64,000 nt of DNA from Bacteroidales bacterium. GTDB lineage: Bacteria; Bacteroidota; Bacteroidia; Bacteroidales; UBA932. The stretch spans positions 240,232-304,231 of the forward strand of contig JAFTCB010000062.1 in NCBI GenBank assembly GCA_017454905.1, in the 5' to 3' direction. This document shows positions 15,921-25,192 of the stretch, in pieces (the first letter of the stretch is position 1; each line of letters starts with the position of its first letter). The translations under genes were made by a program, and so were the position numbers. Under the pieces are notes generated by a model, which was not told where the DNA came from, made no database searches, and worked only from the letters and a program-made list of their open reading frames with translations.

Positions 15921-17418
15921 GGATGTATGTTTTATTCAGTTGGACATTGCCGGAGCCGTCGATGAAATCGGCGCCGAGCGTGCTCTCGAGATTGGCCTTG
16001 GCCACCACGAAATTGTAGACGGCCTGCGAGACCCCGAGCCGGGCCTGCGTCAGGGCCAGCTGCGCATCGTTGAGGTCGGTCAGCGTGCTGCGTCCCACTT
16101 CGTAGGACTTGGACGCGATGTCATAGGCCTTCTGGGCTGTCCCGGCCGCGCTGTAGGCGGAGGAATAGCTCTTCATCGCCGTCTCCATCTGGTTGAGATA
16201 CTGGCGGATGGCGATCTTGAGCTGCCGCTCGGTGTTGGTCCGCTGGATGTCCAGTTCCTGGGCCTGCACCCGGGCCTGGCGCACGGCGTTGGTACGCTGA
16301 CCGCCTGCGAAGATCGGGATGGACAGGTTCAGCCCCACGAAGGAGTACGGAGACCACTTGAACTGGCTGAACACGAAGTCGTTGGTCATCGCGTTCAGGC
16401 TGTAGTTGAAGGACAGGGAGAGCGTCGGCAGGCTGGCGTAGCGCTGCGCGTTGATGGCTTCCGCGAGCTGTTCGGCCTGGAGGGCGAGCTGGCGCATCGT
16501 GGAATTGTTCTCCAGCGACAGTTCCCCGGTCTCATGCAGGTCATAGAGCATATGCTGCGCGTAGTCGTCCAGCGAACCGGCCACATCGATGTTCTCGTCC
16601 AGGCTCACCCCCATCACGGCCTTGAGCTGCCACAGGGTCAGGAGGACGGAACTTTCGGCGTCATAGACATTCGGAATGGCGTTGGCCAGCGTGGTCTTGG
16701 CGCGGGTCAGGTCGAGTTCGGAAGCCCGCTGGGCATTATAGCGCCGCTGGATCTGGTTGAAATTCTCCAGGGCGTTCTCATACGCGGACTTGTACACGGC
16801 GAAGGCTTCCCGGGCGAGCAGACAGGCGAAAAAGGCTTGTTTGACCTGTCCGACCGTCTCCAGGCGGGAACTGCGCGCCTTCTCGACGGCCAGTTCCACG
16901 TCCTTGTCGGAGATGCGGAGATTTTTCCAGAGCTGGGCGTTGATCAGCGGCATCGAGGCGGAAATACCGGCGGACCAGGTATTCCAACGGCCGACGGAGA
17001 AACCTTCCCCGGAGGAGGAAGAAGTCTCATCCTCCGGTTTCGACGGGGCGGGTGTCGGGAACGGGACGTCCGGATGCTGCTCATAGAGGGGCAGCAAGTA
17101 GTTGGTCAGGGTCTCGGCAAACATGCTGGACATGTCAAAACCGCCGCCGTCCATATACATCACCTGTTTCTTGATGGTCCGCTGATAAGAAGCGGAACCG
17201 TTGATCTGGGGATAGAGCGCGGAATACGTACCCTTGCGGGCGTATCCGGTCCGCTCGACTTCCTTGTCTGCCACTTTGACGGTGGCGTTCTCGCTCAATG
17301 CAATGCGGAGCGCATCCTCCAGGGAGAGGAGCGTCGGTGCGGCCGTCGTGTCGGCGGCCTGTGCAAAGGCGAGCAGCGGAAGGAAGAAAAGAACTACTAA
17401 CGATATTGTTTTTCTCAT
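15913..17418 (-). CDS. TolC-family outer-membrane efflux channel
   Basis: 501 residues from ATG 17418 with signal peptide MRKTISLVVLFFLPLLAFAQ. Two long alpha-helical repeats (for example SRLETVGQVKQAFFACLLAREAF and QYLNQMETAMKSY...AYDIASKSYEVGRSTLTDL) are typical of outer-membrane efflux proteins that form trimeric channels. A Pro/Ser/Glu-rich insert occurs near residues 115-145. It is the first gene of the four-gene efflux operon, with a -7 element 16 bp upstream. Confidence 0.93.
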   Translation of the reverse strand: MRKTISLVVLFFLPLLAFAQAADTTAAPTLLSLEDALRIALSENATVKVADKEVERTGYARKGTYSALYPQINGSASYQRTIKKQVMYMDGGGFDMSSMFAETLTNYLLPLYEQHPDVPFPTPAPSKPEDETSSSSGEGFSVGRWNTWSAGISASMPLINAQLWKNLRISDKDVELAVEKARSSRLETVGQVKQAFFACLLAREAFAVYKSAYENALENFNQIQRRYNAQRASELDLTRAKTTLANAIPNVYDAESSVLLTLWQLKAVMGVSLDENIDVAGSLDDYAQHMLYDLHETGELSLENNSTMRQLALQAEQLAEAINAQRYASLPTLSLSFNYSLNAMTNDFVFSQFKWSPYSFVGLNLSIPIFAGGQRTNAVRQARVQAQELDIQRTNTERQLKIAIRQYLNQMETAMKSYSSAYSAAGTAQKAYDIASKSYEVGRSTLTDLNDAQLALTQARLGVSQAVYNFVVAKANLESTLGADFIDGSGNVQLNKTYIHE

Positions 17419-17434
17419 AATATTTTTGCGCGCG

Positions 17435-17442
17435 CAAAGATA
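17435..17442 (-). promoter_or_regulatory. -7 promoter element for the efflux operon
   Basis: TATCTTTG on the minus strand, followed by GCGCGCGC and the tolC ATG 16 bp on. It is divergent from the lgt promoter. Confidence 0.6.
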
Positions 17443-17485
17443 TGCAAAATTTGCACCATCAGCGCGTCCAGTCAGCATTATTTAC

Positions 17486-17493
17486 TATCTTTG
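17486..17493 (+). promoter_or_regulatory. -7 promoter element for lgt
   Basis: TATCTTTG, 20 bp before the lgt ATG. With the minus-strand element at 17435-17442 it forms a compact divergent promoter region. Confidence 0.6.
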
Positions 17494-17513
17494 CCAAGAT
17501 AATAAGACATTTT

Positions 17514-18392
17514 ATGCTGAATTTGCTCTACGTGCACTGGCACGTCAATCCCATACTCTTCCAGATCGGTTCGCTGGAGATCCGCTGGTACGGCCTGCTG
17601 TTCGTGTCCGGTTTCGTGATCGGCTGGTATCTTTTCAAGTGGTTCTTCACCCGCGAAAAACTGGATACCAAACTGATGGACCCCCTGCTCTATACCCTGC
17701 TGATCGCCACGATCGTGGGCGCCCGGCTCGGCCACTGCATCTTCTACCAGCCGGACTACTACTTCGGCTCCTGGCAGGGATTCTGGGAGATCTTCATGCC
17801 CTGGAAGGGCGGCCTCGCCAGCCACGGCGGTGCCATCGCGCTGCTGCTCGCCATGTGGTGGTTCTCCTCCCATTACGGGAAGAAGAACGATTTCGATTTC
17901 CTCTGGATCATGGACCGGCTGTGCATCGCGGTGGCCTTCGCGGGCTGCATGATCCGCCTGGGCAACCTCTTCAATTCCGAGATCTACGGCGACGTGACCA
18001 CGCTCCCCTGGGGCTTCATCTTCGACCTGCGCGGCGAGACGGAGCCCAAGCATCCGACCCAGCTCTACGAAGCGTTTTCCTACCTGCTGCTGGGCCTGGT
18101 GATGGTCTGGATCTACAAGAACAAGCTGGACAAGGTCCACCGCGGCTTCTTTTTCGGCCTCTTCCTGGTGGGGTGCTTCGGCAGCCGCTTCCTCATCGAA
18201 TTCATCAAGGAGCCGCAGGTCGAGTTCGAGCAGGCGATGGCCCTCGACATGGGTCAGCTCCTTTCCATCCCCTTCATCCTGGCGGGCATCGGCCTGCTGG
18301 TCTATGCCGCCAAGACGAAAAAACCGGCCGCGGTCGTTCATCCGCAGCCGGTCAAGAAAGAGCCCACGCACTTCGCGCGTCCGCTCAAGTAA
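17514..18392 (+). CDS. lgt: Prolipoprotein diacylglyceryl transferase
   Basis: 292 residues from ATG 17514 (MLNLLYVHWHVNPILFQIG); starts further upstream would include the promoter element. The family motifs are clear: RWYGLLFVSGF, HGGAI, GCMIRLGNLFNSEIYGD (Lgt signature) and HPTQLYEA. Several membrane segments. It attaches diacylglycerol to the lipobox cysteine, the first step of lipoprotein maturation; the many lipoproteins in this window are its expected substrates. It ends immediately next to the convergent gene, with no spacer. Confidence 0.96.
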   Translation: MLNLLYVHWHVNPILFQIGSLEIRWYGLLFVSGFVIGWYLFKWFFTREKLDTKLMDPLLYTLLIATIVGARLGHCIFYQPDYYFGSWQGFWEIFMPWKGGLASHGGAIALLLAMWWFSSHYGKKNDFDFLWIMDRLCIAVAFAGCMIRLGNLFNSEIYGDVTTLPWGFIFDLRGETEPKHPTQLYEAFSYLLLGLVMVWIYKNKLDKVHRGFFFGLFLVGCFGSRFLIEFIKEPQVEFEQAMALDMGQLLSIPFILAGIGLLVYAAKTKKPAAVVHPQPVKKEPTHFARPLK

Positions 18393-19874
18393 TTATTCCT
18401 GATAGCGATACCACTGGTCCTCGCCGAAGGCCTGGAGCTGGTCGCCCTGCTGACGCAGGCCGAAGAGATTGAGACTTTCGGGGGCGCTGTGGTTGAACCA
18501 CAGCATGACGTTGTCGTGCTTGTCGAAAGCGATGCACAGCAGTTCAGGAATGCCGTATTCGCCGTCGTCATCGACATTCCACACGCTGAACTCCCCTTCG
18601 TTGGGATCAACCTCGGTGGTCATGACATAGGTGGCTTTGACCTTGCCTCCCTGCGTCCAGGCGATGACGACCATCGCTTCGCCGTCCCTGATCTCGAACT
18701 CGAAGATGCCCACGCGGCCGTCTCCTTCACGCAAGTGCCCGATGTAGCGGGACTGGCGGAGTTTGCGTCCGTAACGGGTCTCCATCTGCTTCTCGAGCGC
18801 GGCGCTCATCGACTGCTCCTTCTCGCCCCATTTCCAGCGGCTGAACGCCGGGAAACGGTGGAATGCGGCAAATTCGCCATCCATGGCAAGGCCGATGATT
18901 TCCACGGCATCATACCCGCGGAACATCGCTTTCTTGACGGCATCCGGCACGCGCATCTCAAAGAATATGCCCTGCATCCCAGCGGCATGGAAGGGGCTGT
19001 AGCCCCATTTCTTGCTCTCGTCCTTCAGCTGGTCCTTGACGAAGGTCAGCGGCGCATAATTGTGCTTGAAGAACATCCACCTGGGTGTATTGTAGTCCCA
19101 GTCATAAAGCTCCTGCTGGATGATGTATGACTGGAAATCCTCGCTGGGATAGACATACTTCGGCAGATTGTAGTCGGTCCGCCAGACGTAACGCATTCCG
19201 CTGCGGTAGAATGCGGACGGTTTCACATACTGGGTATCCCTGTAGTAGGTCACATCCGTCACCTCCCGCTCGCCGTAGAGCGCCTTCTCGCCGAAACCGG
19301 CCACAGGCAGGACTTCACCATGGTCCGACACGGCCTTGGGGAGCGTGACGTTCCCCTTGTAGATGCCGCCCGCACAGAGTTCCAGGGCTGTACCCTCGGC
19401 AACTTTCTGATAGACATAGCCATTCACATCGACCACGTAGCCGTAGTCCAGCTCGTAATCGCCGCCCAGGGACATGCCCATGCCGAACGGGGAGGCCCCG
19501 GCATTGAAGTGGTCGATGATGGTCAGCACCTCGGGGGAAGGAATCTTCACCTCCATTGTGTAGTCGAAGTTGTCATCGACCCAGTTGTAGGAGAAATCCC
19601 GGCCCTCGCCGGTCTTTTCAAACCAGGTCCCGCCCTCGGGCTTCAGGGCGGCCGTATGGCCGTCCGCGCGGGCCAGGAAGGCATTGAACCAGACGCCCTT
19701 CTCGCTGAATATCACGACAATCTGCCCTTCACGGGCCATTTCGCCCTCGTCGGGTTTAACCACCTTGCGGTACACGCCACCGAAGGCGCCGTCCACCGTC
19801 TGCTCCTGTGCAGACAAAGCACCGGCGGCGCACAGCAGCGCCAGGCCGGCGGTCAGAATACGTTTAATCATCAT
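18393..19874 (-). CDS. Secreted protein of unknown function
   Basis: 493 residues with signal peptide MMIKRILTAGLALLCAAGALSAQ. The rest is acidic and rich in Trp, Tyr and Gly with many predicted beta strands (for example YVVDVNGYVYQKVAEG and FSVWNVDDDGEYGIPELLCIAF). No catalytic motif is recognised. Its start overlaps the stop of the upstream lipoprotein gene by 11 bp, and the two may act together at the cell surface or in the periplasm. A second ATG 3 bp downstream (19871) is an equally possible start. The stop abuts the lgt stop codon (TAATTA at 18390-18395). Confidence 0.75.
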   Translation of the reverse strand: MMIKRILTAGLALLCAAGALSAQEQTVDGAFGGVYRKVVKPDEGEMAREGQIVVIFSEKGVWFNAFLARADGHTAALKPEGGTWFEKTGEGRDFSYNWVDDNFDYTMEVKIPSPEVLTIIDHFNAGASPFGMGMSLGGDYELDYGYVVDVNGYVYQKVAEGTALELCAGGIYKGNVTLPKAVSDHGEVLPVAGFGEKALYGEREVTDVTYYRDTQYVKPSAFYRSGMRYVWRTDYNLPKYVYPSEDFQSYIIQQELYDWDYNTPRWMFFKHNYAPLTFVKDQLKDESKKWGYSPFHAAGMQGIFFEMRVPDAVKKAMFRGYDAVEIIGLAMDGEFAAFHRFPAFSRWKWGEKEQSMSAALEKQMETRYGRKLRQSRYIGHLREGDGRVGIFEFEIRDGEAMVVIAWTQGGKVKATYVMTTEVDPNEGEFSVWNVDDDGEYGIPELLCIAFDKHDNVMLWFNHSAPESLNLFGLRQQGDQLQAFGEDQWYRYQE

Positions 19875-21219
19875 AAATCGATTTTTCCAACAGTCTCTCG
19901 TCCTGGAACGTCAGTCCGGACGGGAATGCGTCCGAACCGGCCAGGCTGATCTCATAGGAAAGCCCGCGCTCCGCCGCCGTGAACGTGCCGGAGAGGGGCT
20001 TGTAGTCATACTCGAAGCCTTCGTCCCCCATGTTCATGCGGGAATAGCGGCTGAAGCTGAATTTCTGCACGCTGTCTCCGGCCTCCTTTTCGAAGAACCA
20101 TCCGGCATAACCCTCCTGCGGAGCATATTCATCCCGGCTGATGCAGACGAGGTTGTAGTTCCAGTCGGGCGAGAGGGTGGCTTCGTAGATGTAGCGCTCG
20201 TCCTTGGAGTAGTAGGTTCCGTAATTGACGAAATACGGAATCTCCGTACGGCCGCCGCGGGCATCCAGGGCATAGATGGTCTCATATTCGTAGAAGGTCT
20301 CGCCGGATTCTTCATCCTTCCAGGGACCACCGCCGCCGCTCTCGAAACCGGTCACATCCTTGAATCCCGGCAGGACACCGCTGAGCTCCGGGCCGCCGTG
20401 ATGAACCGCATAAAAGACGCTGCACATCTTGACGGTGCCGTCCTCCATCAGGGCGCAGATGACCGGATTGTAATCCTGGCCGATCGTCCCGAGGAACACT
20501 CCCTTGCACACGCCGTTGATACCATAGATAGTATTCTCGCCGTCATTCAGGCGGAAGTTGTCCTCATCGAACCCGATGTTGGCAAGCGGGGCATACGAGA
20601 TGGTCAGCACCGGAGCGCCCGCTTCCAGGCGGACGCGGATCCCGAGGTTGTTCCCGTCAAAATCCTCACCGTAGTCGAATTCGGTATAGCCCTTCAGCGG
20701 CTCAGGAAGCGGCAGGGAAATATCACGCACGCCCTGCTGCGCAGCCTTCCGGAGTTTGCCGGACTTCCGGTCGAGCGCCGGCGAATACGTCACGCTACGT
20801 CCCTGATTGTCCGTACAGACGATCTGGGTATTCGGCTCCTCCCAGTTGTTGAGAAGCAGGATCGGGCGGCCTTCTTCGCTGCGATAGAAGACAGCGGGGC
20901 CGTCTTCCGGGATGTAGCTCCCCGCCTCGTTGACGGCGAGTGTCGACATCGGATCGCGCGGGACGACCAGGTAAATCTCCCGGCCCGGTTCGGTATCGAC
21001 CTGCTTTGCTTCTACGATCTGCGGGAATGTCTTGGTCAGCCGGGGATAGGAAGGAGACTGCTCGAATTCCCCGAAAGAGTCGTAATAGCCCAGGAAGGCC
21101 ACGGCGACGATGTCCTCGTCCTGCCAGGCGAACTGCGCCGCCTGCTGTCCCTTGCCCTTGCAAGCGACAAGGGCCGGCAGCAACAAAGCTGCCAGCCCGA
21201 GATATAATGATTTCTTCAT
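19864..21219 (-). CDS. Predicted lipoprotein of unknown function
   Basis: 451 residues from ATG 21219; the signal MKKSLYLGLAALLLPALVAC ends in a lipobox Cys. The mature part is acidic and rich in Tyr, Asp and Gly (FGEFEQSPSYPRLTKTFPQI, ETFYEYETIYALDARGG). I do not recognise a family. It starts 1 bp after the TMEM43-family gene and overlaps the next secreted-protein gene by 11 bp, so the three form an operon. Confidence 0.75.
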   Translation of the reverse strand: MKKSLYLGLAALLLPALVACKGKGQQAAQFAWQDEDIVAVAFLGYYDSFGEFEQSPSYPRLTKTFPQIVEAKQVDTEPGREIYLVVPRDPMSTLAVNEAGSYIPEDGPAVFYRSEEGRPILLLNNWEEPNTQIVCTDNQGRSVTYSPALDRKSGKLRKAAQQGVRDISLPLPEPLKGYTEFDYGEDFDGNNLGIRVRLEAGAPVLTISYAPLANIGFDEDNFRLNDGENTIYGINGVCKGVFLGTIGQDYNPVICALMEDGTVKMCSVFYAVHHGGPELSGVLPGFKDVTGFESGGGGPWKDEESGETFYEYETIYALDARGGRTEIPYFVNYGTYYSKDERYIYEATLSPDWNYNLVCISRDEYAPQEGYAGWFFEKEAGDSVQKFSFSRYSRMNMGDEGFEYDYKPLSGTFTAAERGLSYEISLAGSDAFPSGLTFQDERLLEKSIYDD

Positions 21220-21220
21220 G

Positions 21221-22405
21221 CTATTCGGCATCCGTCTTGGGGACTTCCGGGGCAGCGGGGACCGTCTCGGGTGCCGCCTCAGGCGCATTCTTGCTCTTGT
21301 AGATGAGGAATGCGACAAGCAGGCAGATCACCACGGCCAGCACGATGGCAACCGCAGGCCGCCAGACCACCCAGGCCACCAGGATCACCAGCAGGGCCCA
21401 GATGAAACCAACGACACCCGTCACCAGGTTGACACCCAGCTGGCCGACCTTTGCAAGCGGCGGGAGGACCTTGAGGATCGTGACGACGATGCTGAACATC
21501 GCGCGCAGGGCGGCGATTACGAGCAGCACGCCGAGAAGGCGGAAGAGCCAGAGGACCATCTTGTTGGAAGCCTTCTTGGCTTCGTACATATTGTCCAGCG
21601 AGCGGTTGCCCATGGACAGGACGTAGATGGACTTGCCGTTCTTGTGCGTGTAGGGCTCGAAGCTGTTGCCCTTGGCCTTGGCGAGGATGGAAGCATCACC
21701 GCCATCTGCCTGCATGAAGGTCACGCGGACATCACCCACGGCGGGAGCCTGCGGATCTCCGTAATACAGGACATTGTCATGGATGAAAGTATCCACGCCG
21801 TCGGCAAGGGACTCGGGGAGGTTGACCTGCGTATCGGCCGGAATCATCTTGACAAGGTCTTTGGGCAGGACATAGCCGCCGAAATGGACCTGGTCCGCAG
21901 TAAACGTCGCATCTGCGATATTGGTGCGGACGCTGTTGGCATCCTGATAATCAGGATCGTGGAACTCCCGGGAATCGACAGGCGAGCTCACCCACTCTTT
22001 CGAGTAAGTGTAGGTCGTGGTCGTCTCCTCGCTTCCGCCGATCTTGTCCTTGCTCTCGGACGAGGAGTTCTCCACCCACTGGTAGTACTCCGCTTCCCGC
22101 ACGAGGCGGATGGCGTTGACCTGGATCCCGTACTGGGGATCGGTCAGGATTTCGTCCGACACCGCGTTGGCGGTGGCATGGATGGCCTTGCCGTCAAGGG
22201 CAGGGTCCACCGTGCTGACGTCCGCAACGTCCACGCACTCTTTCTTGAAATCGTCCAGGGCCGTCGAATTCTTCTTCGCATTGCCCTCATTCCACCACAG
22301 CAGGGCCGTGGCAGCGACAAAAAGCACAAGGCCGGTGATGATTCCCCGCAGGGAACCGCCGAGGCGCTTGCCATAACTTGTCTTGGTAACTTCTTGATAG
22401 GCCAT
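21221..22405 (-). CDS. TMEM43-family membrane protein
   Basis: 394 residues. An N-terminal membrane segment (IITGLVLFVAATALLWWNEGNAKK) is followed by a large soluble region and then three or four closely spaced membrane segments near the C-terminus (VLWLFRLLGVLLVIAALRAMF onward). The WWNEG motif and this layout match the TMEM43/LUMA family, known in animals as an inner nuclear membrane protein and also present in bacteria, where its role is unknown. The last residues are a Pro/Glu/Ala-rich tail. It is the first gene of a three-gene operon. Confidence 0.8.
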   Translation of the reverse strand: MAYQEVTKTSYGKRLGGSLRGIITGLVLFVAATALLWWNEGNAKKNSTALDDFKKECVDVADVSTVDPALDGKAIHATANAVSDEILTDPQYGIQVNAIRLVREAEYYQWVENSSSESKDKIGGSEETTTTYTYSKEWVSSPVDSREFHDPDYQDANSVRTNIADATFTADQVHFGGYVLPKDLVKMIPADTQVNLPESLADGVDTFIHDNVLYYGDPQAPAVGDVRVTFMQADGGDASILAKAKGNSFEPYTHKNGKSIYVLSMGNRSLDNMYEAKKASNKMVLWLFRLLGVLLVIAALRAMFSIVVTILKVLPPLAKVGQLGVNLVTGVVGFIWALLVILVAWVVWRPAVAIVLAVVICLLVAFLIYKSKNAPEAAPETVPAAPEVPKTDAE

Positions 22406-22439
22406 AATCTATAATTTTGAGTTAGATTGCATGTTCTTA

Positions 22440-22447
22440 CAAAGATA
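22440..22447 (-). promoter_or_regulatory. -7 promoter element for the TMEM43 operon
   Basis: TATCTTTG on the minus strand, 34 bp upstream of ATG 22405. It lies between that gene and the pgk terminator. Confidence 0.55.
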
Positions 22448-22498
22448 AAAAAAACCAGCACAAAACACACATATTTTACGGATAACGACAAAAAAACA

Positions 22499-22526
22499 GC
22501 CGCTCCCCCGGTTTCAGGGGAGCGGC
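22499..22526 (-). terminator. Intrinsic terminator of pgk
   Basis: A 10-bp GC stem GCCGCTCCCC / GGGGAGCGGC with an 8-nt loop, followed on the minus strand by a run of T (complement of the A-run at 22490-22496). It sits just after the pgk stop. Confidence 0.88.
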
Positions 22527-22543
22527 CGCCGTAAAAATCCTGC

Positions 22544-23797
22544 TTAACCGCGGATGGCCGCAATACCCGGAAGGTCCTTGCCTTCGAGGGCCTCGAGCAT
22601 CGCACCGCCGCCGGTGGAGACATAGCTCACCTTGTCGGCATAGCCCATCTGCGTCACGGCTGCAACGGAGTCGCCGCCGCCCACCAGCGTGTAAGCGCCC
22701 TTCGCGGTAGCCTCGGCGAGGTCTTCTGCGATCTGGAGCGTACCCTTGGCGAAGGTCGGCATCTCGAACACGCCGACGGGGCCGTTCCACAAGACGGTCT
22801 TGGAGCCGAGGATGACTTCCTTCCAGCACTTCAGCGAAGCGGGACCGGCGTCCATACCCTCCCAGCCCTCGGGGATGGCATCGGACGGAACGACCTTCGT
22901 ATTGGCCTCGTTGCTGAAATCGTCGGCCACGACGGTCTCCGTGGAGAGATAGATCTTGACGCCCTTCTCCTTGGCCTTGGCCAGGATCTCGAGCGCCTGG
23001 GGCATCAGGTCGTCCTCATGCAGGGAACGTCCGATCTGTCCGCCCTGGGCCTTGATGAAAGTATAGCCCATGCCGCCGCCGATGATCAGGTTGTCCACCT
23101 TCTCAAGCATGTTCTCGAGCACGGCGAGTTTGGAAGAGACCTTGGAGCCGCCGATGATGGCGGTGAAGGGATGGCGTGCGTTCTTGAGCACGTTGTCGAT
23201 CGCCTTGATCTCGCCTTCCATCAGATAGCCGAACATCTTGTCATTGGGGAAGTAGTCGGCGATGAGGGCGGTGGAGCCGTGGGCACGGTGCGCCGTACCG
23301 AAAGCGTCGTTGATATAGCAGTCGGCATAGGAGGCAAGGGTCTTCACGAACTCCTTCTGGCTCTCCTTGACGGCTTTCTTGGCAGCCTTCTTCTCCTCGT
23401 CGGAAGCGTCCTCTGCGAGTCCGCGGGGCTTGCCTTCCTCTTCGGCATAGAAGCGGAGATTCTCGAGCAGCAGGGCCTCGCCCGGTTTGAGGGCGGCCAC
23501 TTCAGCCTGCGCCTTCTGGCAGTCAGGGGCGAACTTCACGGGAGCGCCGAGGCACTCGGCCACGTGGTCCACGATGTGCTTCAGGGAGAACTTGTCAGCT
23601 ACTCCCTTGGGGCGTCCGAGGTGGGACATGATAATCAGGGAACCACCCCCGGCGAGGACCTTCTTGAGGGTCGGCATGGCCCGGCGGATGCGGGTGTCGT
23701 CGGTGATCTCGAAATTCTCGTTGAGCGGAACGTTGAAGTCCACGCGCACGATCGCCTTCTTGCCGGCGAAATCGTAGGAATCGATGTTTTGCTGCAT
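22544..23797 (-). CDS. pgk: Phosphoglycerate kinase
   Basis: 417 residues from ATG 23797 ([24 protein letters not shown]). Family motifs are [25 protein letters not shown] and the C-terminal GGGDSVAAV with STGGGAMLE. It converts 1,3-bisphosphoglycerate and ADP to 3-phosphoglycerate and ATP in glycolysis. A lysine/glutamate-rich segment near residues 125-150 ([20 protein letters not shown]) is longer than in many phyla. It has its own -7 element and terminator, so it is probably monocistronic. Confidence 0.97.
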   Translation of the reverse strand: MQQNIDSYDFAGKKAIVRVDFNVPLNENFEITDDTRIRRAMPTLKKVLAGGGSLIIMSHLGRPKGVADKFSLKHIVDHVAECLGAPVKFAPDCQKAQAEVAALKPGEALLLENLRFYAEEEGKPRGLAEDASDEEKKAAKKAVKESQKEFVKTLASYADCYINDAFGTAHRAHGSTALIADYFPNDKMFGYLMEGEIKAIDNVLKNARHPFTAIIGGSKVSSKLAVLENMLEKVDNLIIGGGMGYTFIKAQGGQIGRSLHEDDLMPQALEILAKAKEKGVKIYLSTETVVADDFSNEANTKVVPSDAIPEGWEGMDAGPASLKCWKEVILGSKTVLWNGPVGVFEMPTFAKGTLQIAEDLAEATAKGAYTLVGGGDSVAAVTQMGYADKVSYVSTGGGAMLEALEGKDLPGIAAIRG

Positions 23798-23830
23798 AGT
23801 GTATAAGAGTTTGTTGATTTGTCCGAAACG

Positions 23831-23838
23831 CAAAGATA
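23831..23838 (-). promoter_or_regulatory. -7 promoter element for pgk
   Basis: TATCTTTG on the minus strand, 33 bp upstream of the pgk ATG. The interval 23839-23976 up to the next gene contains nothing else recognisable. Confidence 0.6.
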
Positions 23839-23976
23839 GTAATTAATTTTGTCATTTCGTCCCCTCCCCTTCTTCTGCTCCGGCCGGGGCCGCTTCCGCC
23901 CTCATCACCCCACCCCTGTCGTCAATGTCCCCGTTTGACGGACATTGACAGCACGCTGTCGGATCAGGAGTATTGG

Positions 23977-25179
23977 TTACAGCAACCCCCGGCGAGTCAC
24001 CTCCGCGATCAATGCGGGGGAAGTGTGGACGTCAAGCTTGGCCAGCAGGCGCTTGCGGTACCAGACCACCGTCTCATAGCCCACCCCGAGTTCGTCGGCG
24101 ATCATCTTGGTGCTCTTGTCCTGCATCAGCAGCCGGACGACGTCCTTCTCGCGGGGCGTCAGCTTGAGCTCCGGCGCAGCCGTCCCCGATTCGGGACGCA
24201 ACTCCTCAATGGTCTCCTCCAGCACGGCCGATGTCTCAGTGAGTTCTTGCTTTGTTAGTCTGAGACGACGGACCAGAAGCGTGCCGGCCAAAGAGAGAAG
24301 AAGGACCAGGAATGAAACGATGGCAAGCATCCGGGCGCTGCGGTAGAGTTCCTTGTGGGCGGCGTTCATCACGGCCAGGTTGTTGGCGCGACTGAAGGCT
24401 TCCTCCCGTTCATGATTGCCGAAGTATTCATCCGCTTGTGTAAGGTACTCCAGCGCCTTGGCGGTCTTGCCGGATTCCTGATACCAGCGGCCCAGGCCAT
24501 AGAGGGCATGGGCGATTATCAGGGAGTCTCCGGACTGCTGGGCAAATTTCAGTCCCAATTCATACTCCGGCTTCGCTTTCTTGAGGTCTCCGGCATCAGC
24601 GTAAACCTCGCCGATGTTTCGGTGCAACGTGGAGCAATCTTCCCACCATTCCCATTTCTCGAAGACTTCACCGGCCTTGCCATAGTAGTATGCGAACTGC
24701 TCCAGCGAATCCTGTACGGCGTAGAAATTACCCAGTGTGCCCCAAAATTGGGACTGCATGGCCTCCAGGTCGTGCTTGTCCGGATTGCTCCAGTTCGCTT
24801 CCTGGATGGCCAGTGCATCACCTGCTTTGCTGTAATAAATCCGTGCGCTGTCCAGTTTCTCACGTGCCCAGTAATGTTGACCCATGATGATGGATGCGTC
24901 AAAGACAGTTCCATCATCGCCGTCCTGTTCAGCGTTCTCTATCGCCAGGGAGGCATAGTGCATACTGCGCAGCGGTTCCAGCTGCAGATAGCCCAGTGCA
25001 GTCCGATAACAGGTCCTGCGGTATTCATGTCGCTGCTCAGGCGTGGCCACGGACAACTTGTCGGGTGTCCACTGGGCGACAACCCGCTCCAGTGAATCCA
25101 GATTGTGCCCCCTGTGGTCTGTGTAACCCCAGGCGACCACGGGAGACAATAATAGAGCAAGTAGCAGAATCCTTTTCAT
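23977..25179 (-). CDS. TPR sensor with C-terminal LuxR-type HTH
   Basis: 400 residues from ATG 25179. A signal/anchor (MKRILLLALLLSPVVAWG) is followed by the motif YTDHRGHNLDSLE, then TPR-like helical repeats (about residues 60-280), a membrane segment (MLAIVSFLVLLLSLAGTLLV), a short coiled coil and a LuxR-type HTH (LTPREKDVVRLL...GYETVVWYRKRL). The layout places the TPRs in the periplasm and the HTH in the cytoplasm, a one-component transmembrane regulator common in Bacteroidales. It is the intact relative of the broken copy at 27677-27808 and of the two HTH-only proteins nearby. It starts 13 bp after a lipoprotein gene. Confidence 0.85.
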   Translation of the reverse strand: MKRILLLALLLSPVVAWGYTDHRGHNLDSLERVVAQWTPDKLSVATPEQRHEYRRTCYRTALGYLQLEPLRSMHYASLAIENAEQDGDDGTVFDASIIMGQHYWAREKLDSARIYYSKAGDALAIQEANWSNPDKHDLEAMQSQFWGTLGNFYAVQDSLEQFAYYYGKAGEVFEKWEWWEDCSTLHRNIGEVYADAGDLKKAKPEYELGLKFAQQSGDSLIIAHALYGLGRWYQESGKTAKALEYLTQADEYFGNHEREEAFSRANNLAVMNAAHKELYRSARMLAIVSFLVLLLSLAGTLLVRRLRLTKQELTETSAVLEETIEELRPESGTAAPELKLTPREKDVVRLLMQDKSTKMIADELGVGYETVVWYRKRLLAKLDVHTSPALIAEVTRRGLL

Positions 25180-25192
25180 ACCTGCAAATTTA

